Assembly (NCBI GenBank): GCA_020629965.1
Contig: JAHDCG010000002.1
Coordinates: 19,469-73,745 of the forward strand
DNA: 54,277 bases
Reading direction: 5' to 3'
Source of the DNA: Saprospiraceae bacterium
GTDB taxonomy: Bacteria > Bacteroidota > Bacteroidia > Chitinophagales > Saprospiraceae
The notes beneath the pieces were generated by a model. It did no database searches and had not been told where the DNA came from. It saw only the letters and a program-made list of their open reading frames with translations. Numbering within the stretch: the first letter of the stretch is position 1; the number at the start of each line of letters is the position of its first letter. The position numbers were made by a program, and so were the translations under genes. Of this stretch, positions 35,645 to 44,900 are shown piece after piece.

Positions 35645-36826
35645 TTACTCGCTTAAAATTCTCAAAAGTTCTTTTTCTCGCTCACTGCCGGAGTAGTTTT
35701 TTAGCCGCTCGGTCAAAGAATTATTCAGCATGTAATCAGAAAATTTATCTTCCGTGCGAATGGGTCTGTCCTCGTTGTGTGTGACCGGAATAATTTCGGA
35801 AAAACCGAAAATGGGAGAGGAGAGGATCAGGTTCGGCGTCCAGTCGGATACATCGATTTCTAACTTTTCGACCGTAATTCCGACTTCCACTGCTCGATTT
35901 ACTTTAAGAAATACACTGTTTTCGGGCGCACCCAAAAAAGGAATCGGGCTGTGTGTGGAGGCGATAAACTGAATTTTCGGAAAAGCTGCCGAAAGGAGTT
36001 GCGGTATTTTTTTCTGCCAAATCGGGTGCAGATGTACATCCAATTCATCAATCAAAACGATACCTTCCAATTCTTTCGGGTCGTCGATTTGCGGTTGTGT
36101 TTTGAAGAGTCGCAAAATTAAATCGCCGACCATTGCAATCACGCTGCGATACCCGGACGCCAAATGCTCAAAAGGAACAGGCTTGTCCAACAGTTTACCG
36201 TCGGCTCCTTTTTCAAAGTATTCGACGGTATCTTTTTCTGCATTCACTTCTATGGAAGAAACACCGGGCATTAATCCGATTAGTGTACTACGAACCGACT
36301 CGTATCTTTTTTTGAAATGTTTTCGCAACTCATCCGAAACAGTATCCGCAGATGACCGAAAATACCAACTCCTCAATTCATTTTCAATACTCAACAAGAC
36401 GCCGTCGGAATTGAAAAGACTGTAAGACACGGCGCTCCGTTTTTCGGACTCTCCTTTACTGCTGTCGTTTTGAATTGAGAGACGAGCCGAGCCGTAGGCG
36501 CAAGTTTTATCAAAAACATAATTTCCAAAAGATGTTTCCGCTATTTTGCTTACTTCATTACGGTACAACCCTCGTGAGCTTTCAATTTCAACAGATATTG
36601 TAAAGTCTTCTGAGTCAAATAATAAAGATTCTGACCTTTTTCCTAATAAACCTATAAAAATACTCTGCAAAAACGAAGTCTTACCGTATCCGTTATTGCC
36701 CGTTAAAAATATCCACGCGGTATCTTCCGGAATATCCGTAACTTCCGTTTTTTTTATACCGCGAAAGTTTTCAACGGTAATTTTTTTCAGACCGTAACTC
36801 GGTTTGTTTTTCATATTTTGTTGCAT
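35645..36826 (-). CDS. ptuA: Septu-like AAA ATPase (PtuA-type)
   Basis: Up to 393 residues; the second Met (36814) is an equally plausible start, because the first lies inside a 15-bp palindrome. It is an ABC/SMC-like AAA ATPase with Walker A GNNGYGKT (43-50), signature-like HLASGYRSVIAM (221-232), Walker B IVLIDELDVHLHP (256-268) and the ASTHSP switch (289-294). The short coiled insertion between them is typical of the AAA_15/AAA_21 group that includes PtuA. With the HNH gene 3 bases downstream it forms a two-gene antiphage operon. PtuA proteins are often longer than this, so it is a compact variant. Confidence 0.8.
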   Translation of the reverse strand: MQQNMKNKPSYGLKKITVENFRGIKKTEVTDIPEDTAWIFLTGNNGYGKTSFLQSIFIGLLGKRSESLLFDSEDFTISVEIESSRGLYRNEVSKIAETSFGNYVFDKTCAYGSARLSIQNDSSKGESEKRSAVSYSLFNSDGVLLSIENELRSWYFRSSADTVSDELRKHFKKRYESVRSTLIGLMPGVSSIEVNAEKDTVEYFEKGADGKLLDKPVPFEHLASGYRSVIAMVGDLILRLFKTQPQIDDPKELEGIVLIDELDVHLHPIWQKKIPQLLSAAFPKIQFIASTHSPIPFLGAPENSVFLKVNRAVEVGITVEKLEIDVSDWTPNLILSSPIFGFSEIIPVTHNEDRPIRTEDKFSDYMLNNSLTERLKNYSGSEREKELLRILSE

Positions 36827-36835
36827 TTAATGCAA
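36821..36835. promoter_or_regulatory. 15-bp palindrome at the ptuA start
   Basis: ttgcatt-t-aatgcaa is a perfect palindrome around one base and overlaps the first possible ATG of ptuA. If translation begins at 36814 it would lie just upstream, where an operator for an autoregulator could sit. Confidence 0.45.
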
Positions 36836-37643
36836 AAATGCAATTATTCCGTATCAAACACAAACTCCGTGCTTGCTTTCATCGGAATCATTCCGACCAT
36901 AGTTTATTTGCGGAGCTGCCGTTATAAATAAATCATCTCATTTGTCGCAAATAATCCCCTCTCGAAAAATAAAAATTTGCTATCCGTTTCTAAATTGCTT
37001 ACCTTTGTGCCGAATTAAGTTTTAATCCCTAAGTAAACTGTTTTTAATAAGTCGTTTCAATGTGAAATTGACCGGTAAAAACATTTTACTAAGCTAAAGG
37101 AAAAAACGTATCTCTGAAATCTTGTAAAAGAAAGGAGTTATCGACCTTTTCCGCAGCAATGAACATATACATAACCGAACACAGGAAATAAGAAAGCCGG
37201 ACTTTCCTATTTCTTCCGATTGTTTCATTTTTCGTTTTCATCCCATACACACGAAACAATCAACATTTTTGCCGAGACCGATTTAACAGTCCGAAAAACG
37301 TGGAGTAAAAATACTCTCCTTTTCGCTCTGCCCGTCGTCTTGCGGTGAAAGACAGTAATAAATTGTAATCCCGTATTTACAACAAAATCAAAGGTGCATC
37401 CTTGCGCCGGCGGTTTGCTTATTCTGCCTTTCGTATGTATCTCCGTATCTGCAGAAACCGATAATTACCTACACGCGCATCTCCTTTGCGCCGTGTCTTT
37501 ACCATTTTCATTTTTACGTTTACAGTCTCGAATCGAAAAGAAATTTTCGCAAGCGGTCGGTATTTTAGCAAATATTCCGCTGCGAAAGTCACCCCGAACC
37601 GAAATCGGTCAATTCCGGCAAGCTACTTGTAAATTGTTATATT
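36827..37643. other. Long intergenic region with a structured leader
   Basis: Carries the divergent upstream region of ptuA, the promoter at 36976-37007, and about 630 bases of apparent leader before the ATG at 37644. The leader has several stems: gaaataagaaag/ctttcctatttc around 37185-37213, gattgtttc/gaaacaatc around 37217-37262, and ggagta/tactctcc around 37302-37319. A 126-codon frame from 37394 overlaps the next gene and looks non-coding. Confidence 0.55.
36976..37007 (+). promoter_or_regulatory. Bacteroidota-type promoter for the single-cohesin gene
   Basis: tttg at 36976-36979 and tacctttg at 37000-37007 with a 20-base spacer, the same spacing as the promoter at 48117. The start would be near 37014. 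Confidence 0.7.
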
Positions 37644-38423
37644 ATGAAAAAATATATCTTTACTCTCGCTACTCTTTTGCTTTTAGCCCTTTCTTCCGTA
37701 AAGGCGCAAGATGTCACGATTACCTCCATGCCCGTCACGGCAGAACCCGGTCAAGTGGTCACCGTCGATATTAAGGTAGAAAACTGGACGGATATTGTCA
37801 GTGCGCAGTGGTCTATGCACTGGGACGACGAAGTGCTTGCCTACGAAGGTATCACCAACTGGGCATTGCCCGGCGTATCCGAAATTCGCTTCGGTACACC
37901 GCCTACTACCGGCGACAACACTTTGACTTTTGCCTGGGATGATGAAACCCTCGTCGGTGTTTCGCTTGAAGATAACTCGACTCTGTTCAGCATTCAGTTT
38001 ACCGCTGTCGGCAGCAGCGGCAGCAGCACCACTTTGATGTTTGACGGTATGCCGACTGCCATCGAGGTACTGAACCCGAACCTGTCGGAACTCGACGTAG
38101 AGTTTAATGTAGGTGATGTTATTATTGACCCCGGCACCGCCGTACAAACCATTCAAACCAACGAATTTGCCCTACACGCAAATTCACCCAATCCTTTCAA
38201 AACGGAAACCAATATCATTTTTGATTTGCACCAAAAATCAGCAACTACTCTCGCGGTTTACTCCGTGACCGGCCGGTTGATTTTTGAAAAAACATACGAC
38301 CTCAACTCGGGCGCACAAAGCATTACGCTCAATAACAGCATTTTCCCCGCAGCGGGAAACTACGTGTACCGCCTCACTACCGAAGGCGCAACGGCTGCCC
38401 GCAAGTTGACTTTGGTTGATTAA
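37644..38423 (+). CDS. Single cohesin-like domain T9SS protein
   Basis: A 259-residue secreted protein. The signal peptide (about 1-21) ends VKAQ. One cohesin-like beta-sandwich spans about 23-155, with the typical start VTAEPGQVVTVDIKVENWTD followed by SAQWSMHWDDEVLAYEG and the closing MPTAIEVLNPN. The same words recur in each of the eight modules of the next gene. A type A T9SS sorting domain occupies about 180-259 (LHANSPNPFKTETNIIFDLH, then GNYVYRLTTEG). It could act as a small anchoring or capping partner for dockerin-bearing proteins. Domain identity is well supported by repeat comparison within the window; a binding role is inferred. Confidence 0.85.
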   Translation: MKKYIFTLATLLLLALSSVKAQDVTITSMPVTAEPGQVVTVDIKVENWTDIVSAQWSMHWDDEVLAYEGITNWALPGVSEIRFGTPPTTGDNTLTFAWDDETLVGVSLEDNSTLFSIQFTAVGSSGSSTTLMFDGMPTAIEVLNPNLSELDVEFNVGDVIIDPGTAVQTIQTNEFALHANSPNPFKTETNIIFDLHQKSATTLAVYSVTGRLIFEKTYDLNSGAQSITLNNSIFPAAGNYVYRLTTEGATAARKLTLVD

Positions 38424-38938
38424 ATCGTTGAATCGTTGAGGTGTTGAATCGTTGAGAACCCCGTACATCAGCACGGCTCTCAAATTTCACGCGCTCAACG
38501 ATTCAACAATTCAACGATTCAACAAAATCTAAAGACTAATTTTAATTCTGAAAACAAATAACCCCTCTAAAACCGCTCGAACTATTAATTTTTCCGATTA
38601 CACACTTTTTCGCGCTTCGCCTTTCGCAAGCGTACAAGAACAACCGAAAGTTTTTAATTTTTTAATTTTCAAAGCAACCAAGTAACGGACATCTAAACGT
38701 ACTTGCCGTATTCTTCATATCCCGTGAACGAATATGACTTTGGAATTTTTTTAACGGATTAGACAAAATTTTAACGCTCGACAAAGCGAAAAAAAGAGAG
38801 TCCAATTCAACGAGTTACTAATTTTAAAAGACGGTTAATTTTTAAAAAAAAAATTAATTTGCAAAACACCCGCATTTTATCACTTCGCCCCGGCGGAAAG
38901 GTAGAGTACGTTTTGCATTCGTCCCAAATTCCGAGCAT
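38424..38938. other. Spacer between the cohesin-like genes
   Basis: Besides the large hairpin at 38427-38523, the region is A/T-rich with runs such as aatttttaaaaaaaaaatt near the end. I saw no convincing promoter and no small gene. Confidence 0.5.
38427..38523. repeat. 30-bp-stem hairpin of GTTGAATC words
   Basis: The arms 38427-38456 and 38494-38523 pair at 28 of 30 positions around a 37-base loop. Each arm is a tandem of gttgaatcgttgag-type units. It starts four bases after the stop codon of the single-cohesin gene. Confidence 0.85.
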
Positions 38939-41900
38939 ATGACAAGGCTTATTACATTGGTAATGAGTGCGTCGATATTGGCTTTCTTTGCCTGTATCGT
39001 ACCCTCTGCCGCGTATTCAGGTGCAGCAACCACGCCCACCGATTTCTCTTCCGCTCCCGCGAAAACAGACGTGTTTTCCGCAAACCGAGCGAAAGCTGTT
39101 CCTCTTCCCGCAGACCCGACCGGTCTTGCGCTTTCGACGTTTAACACGGACGCCCTCATGGATGTCTCCTTTACCGTAGAGTCGGTGACGGCAGACCCGG
39201 GTGACCAAACTTGTCTCGATGTTTCCGTCGATAACTTCACGGATATTGTCAGTTTTCAGTTCAGTTTTAACTGGAACGAAACGTTGATTGCTTACGATAC
39301 CACACAAAATTTCAACCTCACGGATTTGAATATTTCCGCTGTCGGCACCGCAAATGTCGCGTCCGGAGACTTATCGGTCTCGTGGTTTCACAATGCGACC
39401 ACAGGCGTTACCGTTCCCGACGGCACGGTCATCTTCCAAGTCTGCTACGACGTGGAAGCTGCCGCCGAAGGTCAAACCGTGCCTATCGCCTTGTCCGGCA
39501 ATCCGACTTCCGTTGAAGTCACCGACAATACCGGCGCGGTCTTACCCGTCGATTTAATCGGCGCACAGATTACCGTCAGCGGTACGCCGCCGCCTCCGCC
39601 GCCTGCGGGCGATGTTAGCTTTACGGTCTCCTCAGCAACCGCAGATGCGGGCAACCAAGTCTGCCTCGATGTCAGCGTCGAAAACTTTACGGACATCGTG
39701 AGTTTTCAGTACAGCATGAACTGGGACGAAAATCTGTTGACCTACGCGGCTACCCAAAATTATAACCTCACCGATTTGGTCGCCGCATCTTTCGGCACTA
39801 ACGGCACGGCCAACGGCGATTTGACCCTCTCGTGGCTGCACAATGCGACCACGGGCGTCACCGTCCCCGACGGCACAGTCATCTATCAGGTCTGTTTCGA
39901 CGTCGAAAATGCGGCTGCCGGACAAACGGCATCGGTCTCCCTTTCCGGCAGTCCGACGGCTGTCGAAGTCACCAATAATAATTCCGACGTAGTCGATGCC
40001 GTCATTGTTAGCGGACAAATCACCGTGAACGGCGGCGGCGGAGGCGGCGGTACAAATACCGACCAACTCACTTTCATCGCCGAGTCAGTCACTGCCGACG
40101 ACGGCACGCAAGAATGTATCGACGTCAGCGTCGAAGGCTTTACGGATATTGTCAGCGCACAATATACTATGAATTTCGATGCCTCGATTTTGACTTATGC
40201 TTCCGTGCAAAATTTTAACCTCACCGACCTCAACGCCGCTTCTTTCGGTACTAACGGAACAGCAAACGGTAATTTAACGCTCTCTTGGCTGCACAATGCG
40301 ACCACGGGCGTCACCGTTCCCGACGGCACGGTGATTTATCAGGTTTGCTTCGATGTAGCGGGCGCGGACGGTGCCACGGCGAATATTTCTTTCTCCGGCA
40401 ATCCGACGGCAATCGAAGTTACCGATAATAATGCCGACCAAGTCACCCCCGACTTCACGGCGGGCGTGGTCACGGTGAATAATGCAGGCGGCGGAAACGG
40501 CGGTGGCGGCGGTGGTATGAACAGCGACCAACTCGCTTTCATTTTTGAGTCCGTAACCGCAGAAAACGACTCACAGGAATGTTTCGATGTCAGCGTCGAG
40601 GGCTTCAACGATATTGTCAGCGCACAATACACCATGAATTTCGATGCCTCGGTTTTGACCTTCGCTTCGGTACAAAATTTCAACCTCACCGATTTGAATG
40701 CTTCGGCTTTCGGCACCAACGGCACGGCGAACGGAAATTTAACCATGTCATGGCTGCACAATGCGACCACGGGCGTTACCGTTCCCGACGGCACGGTGAT
40801 TTATCAGGTTTGCTTCGATGTCAACGGCACCGACGGACAGAATACGACTTTGAGCTTTTCAGGCAACCCGACGGCAATCGAAGTGACGAACAACAACTCC
40901 GACCAAGTCACGCCAGATTTTACTTCCGGTCAAATTACCATCAGCGGTGACAACGGCGGCGGTACGGGAAATACCAACCTGACCTTTACCATCGAAGACC
41001 AAGATGCACAAACCGGGGACATGATTTGCCTGGATGTTTCGGTCGAAAATTTCACCGACATCGTCAGCGCGCAGTACACCATGATTTGGGATGAAACGGA
41101 ACTGCAATTCGACAACGTGCAAAATTTTAACCTCACCGACTTGAATGCTTCGGCCTTCGGAACGAGCGGTACGGCTAACGGTGAACTGACTATGTCGTGG
41201 CTGCACCAAGCGACTACGGGTGTCACTTTGCCGAATAACACCGTGATTTATCAGGTTTGCTACACGGTACTTTCGGGTGTCAACACGACGCCTTTGGTCA
41301 GCTTTACGGGCAATCCGACTGCCATTGAAGTGACGGATAACAGCGGTACCGAAATTGACTTTTTCAGCAACCCCGGTCAGGTCACGGTGACGGACGGCGG
41401 CGGTACAAACCCGCCGGATGACGTGACTTTTACCTTCGGAAATCAGGTTGCCGATGTGAATGAGAGTTTTTGCGTTCCCGTAACCGTCGAGACTTTCGAC
41501 GAGATTGTCAGTTTTCAATATACGATGAATTGGAATGCGGCAAATCTGACTTATACCGGCGTACAGAACTTTAACTTGGCAGGATTAAACGAGTCCGGCT
41601 TCGGAACGAACGGTGTCGCAAACGGCGTATTGACCGTTTCATGGTTCGATAATACGACGCAGGGAATTACCTTGCCGGATAATGCCGTACTCTACGAAGT
41701 CTGCTTCGATGCGGGAAACACAGCCGGCACGACAAGCCTTTCATTTTCCGGTGCACCTACCGCAATTGAAGTCACGACGACAAACAATCAAGTCCTTCCC
41801 GCAGATTTTGTCAACGGAGCGGTTCTGATTGAAGACAATAACGGCGGCGGCGGCAACGGCGATCCGACTAATAATGACAACCTGACTTTCACTATGGAGT

Positions 41901-44900
41901 CGATTACCGCCGCGCCGGGCAGCAATCAATGCCTCGACGTCACGGTAAATGACTTTTTCGATATTGCTTCTTTTCAATACAGCATCAACTGGGATGTGAA
42001 TGAATTGACCTACACGGGCATTCAAAATTTTGCGTCGCTCGGTCAGTTCAGTGCGGCGAGTTTCGGTACGAATAACGTGGCAAACGGTGTCCTCACCTTA
42101 TCTTGGGACGACCCGACCGCATCGGGCGAAGAACTGCCGAACGGCACGGTTCTTTTTCAAATTTGCTACGACGTAGAAGGAGACGCCGGCTCGGCGAGCA
42201 CAGTCGCTTTTTCGGGTACACCGACGGCGAGCGAAGTCACCGCGAGTAACGGCAGCGTACTCGACCCGACTTTCAACAACGGTATCGTCAGCGTAGAAGG
42301 TGACATTGTCACCGACGATATTGTCTTCCGTTTTGAATGCGAAAATGCCCAACCCGGCGAGCAAATTTGCCTCCCCGTGACCGTAGAAAATTACGAAAAT
42401 ATTTTCAGCTTTCAGTACTCTATGCACTGGAATGCGAATGTGCTGCAATTCGATAATGTACAGGCTTTCGGCTTCCCCGAAATGACCGATAATTCCTTTT
42501 CTAATCCGAATAACAACACTCTCGCCGTGGTACATGAGTCCGGCTCGCCGGCAACCTTACCGGACGGCGCAACGGCCTTTGAAGTCTGCTTTACCGTGAC
42601 CGGAAATGTGGGGCAAAACTCGCTGATGACCTTCAACGGTAACCCCGTTTCCGTCGAGGTTTTGGACGGAAATTTCAACACAATCAACGTCGTCTTCGGC
42701 ACCTGCGCGGTCAACGTAGCCGACAACTGCACGGCGGTTTTAATTGCACAAAACAGCATCACGAATGTAGCCTGCAACGGCGGCAACACCGGCGCAATCG
42801 ACGTCGATGTAACCGGCGGCGACAACAACTATACCTACTCTTGGGTCAATGATGCCAACGGCTCAATCATCGCAAGCACACAGGATGTCAGCGGCTTGGC
42901 GGTAGGAAATTACACGCTTAACGTCAGCTCTTGCGGCGGCGCGGGTACGGCCATGCAGACCTTCCAAATTACGGAACCCGCCAACTCGATTACTTTGACA
43001 CCGACCCTCAATCCGGTGACTTGCTTCGGCGATTTCGACGGGTCGATTTCTTTGAATGCCAACGGCGGCACCGGCACTTTAGTCTATATGTGGCAAAGCG
43101 CGAATTTGCCGAACGGCGCAACGGGCAGCAATCTTTCGGGCTTGCAGGCGGGCGTTTATAACCTCACCGTCACCGACGCCAATCAATGTACGCTTACCGA
43201 AAGCTATACCGTGCAAGGTCCGCCGTCTGCTTTGAACGCAACGGCAAGCGTCACCGACGCGACCTGTAACGGCGAAGATAACGGCGCGGTGCAAATCGAC
43301 GCAACGGGCGGCTACGGCAACTATACTTACGCTTGGACGGGCGGACTCAGCGGCGATAATCCGCAGGGCATCGCGGTCGGCAGCTACGATGTCACCGTTA
43401 CCGATGCGGAAAACTGCGCAACGGTACTCACCGGCATTACCGTCGCGGAACCCGCTGCACTCTCCGTCACGGCAACGGTCGTCAATATCGGTGAAGACCA
43501 AACGGGCGAAATCGACGCAACGCCTGCGGGCGGCGCGGGCGCGGGCACGTACACCTACGCTTGGACGGGACCGGCTGCGTTTACGGCAGCGACCGAAGAC
43601 CTCAGCGGCCTGACCGTCGGCGGCGAATACTGTCTGAATATCACGGACATCAACGGCTGCACGGTCGAGATGTGTTTTATGGTGCAGAGTCCTTTATTTA
43701 TTGAAGTCAACAATATCCAACCTTCCTGCGCGAGCGAAAATAACGGTGCTATCGACCTCAATACCTTCGGCGGTCAGGGTACGATTACCTACGCTTGGAC
43801 GCTGAACGATGCGCCGTTTGCGGCAACGACCGAAGATTTAACGGGTCTTGCCGGCGGCACTTACGCCGTCACCGCAACGGATGCCAACGGCGGCACGGAT
43901 GAGTTGATAATTGCTTTGGAAGAAGCCGACGCACCTTTAAGTGTCGTGCCGAATGTCATTCAACTCAGCGAAGAAGGTGCTTGTGACGGAATGATAAACG
44001 TAAGTACGGTCACGGGCGGCTTCGGTAATTACACTTTCGTGTGGAATACCGTACCCCAAATGACGACGGCGGTAATTTCCGACCTCTGCGCGGGCAGCTA
44101 CACGGTGACGATTACCGATGAAGAAGGCTGTACGATTACGAATACGACGAATATTCAATTCATTCCCGAGCCTTTGACCATTGACGCCGTGATGACCGAC
44201 GTGTCCTGCGCGGGCGAATGCGACGGCGAAGTTACGGTCAATATGCCGACGGGAATTGCACCGTTTACCGTCACTTTGGTTGCGGCGGACGGCATGATAC
44301 TCGACTCGGGTCTGACGGCAAATGCGTCGATTACTTTCGGCGATTTGTGTCCGCAAACGGTTTCCGTGAATGTGGAAGACAGCGCGGGTCAAACGGCATC
44401 GCTGACGGATTTGGTCATCGCCGAGCCGGAAGAATTGCTCATCACGGGCGCGACGATTTTCCCCGTTACCATTGCCGGCGGCAATAACGGCGCGATTAAC
44501 GTCACGGTCGAGGGCGGCACGGGTGACTACGAATTTGATTGGAACAGCGGCAACGGACAAAACAATATCAACCTGCCGACGGGCAACTACATCGTCACGG
44601 TAACGGATGATAACGGCTGTACGGTCACGGCGTCTTACGCGGTGAATTTGTTTACCATTGCAAACTTTGCAACGACGGACAATAACTGCGCGGACGATGA
44701 AAACGGCGAAATCTGCGCTCAGGTCAACGGCGGCAACGGCGACTACACCTACTCCTGGAGCAACGGTCAAAGCACCGAATGTATCAGCGGTCAGGCGGCG
44801 GGCACCTATTCCGTCACGGTGACGGATAATGCCTCGGGCGTGTCGATTAACGGCAGTGCGACGATAAATACTTTGTCGAATTTGGCGGTCACGGCGGATG

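Noticed and set aside
34727-36826. Retron interpretation of the ATPase/HNH pair
   Set aside because: No reverse transcriptase or recognisable non-coding RNA flanks the pair, so a standalone Septu-like reading is preferred.
37394-37774. 126-codon frame overlapping the start of the single-cohesin gene
   Set aside because: Runs into the signal peptide region of a well-supported gene in another frame and has no family resemblance.
44218-44487. Short frames on both strands within the SprB-repeat region
   Set aside because: They follow the repeat pattern of the adhesin gene and lack independent starts or domains.
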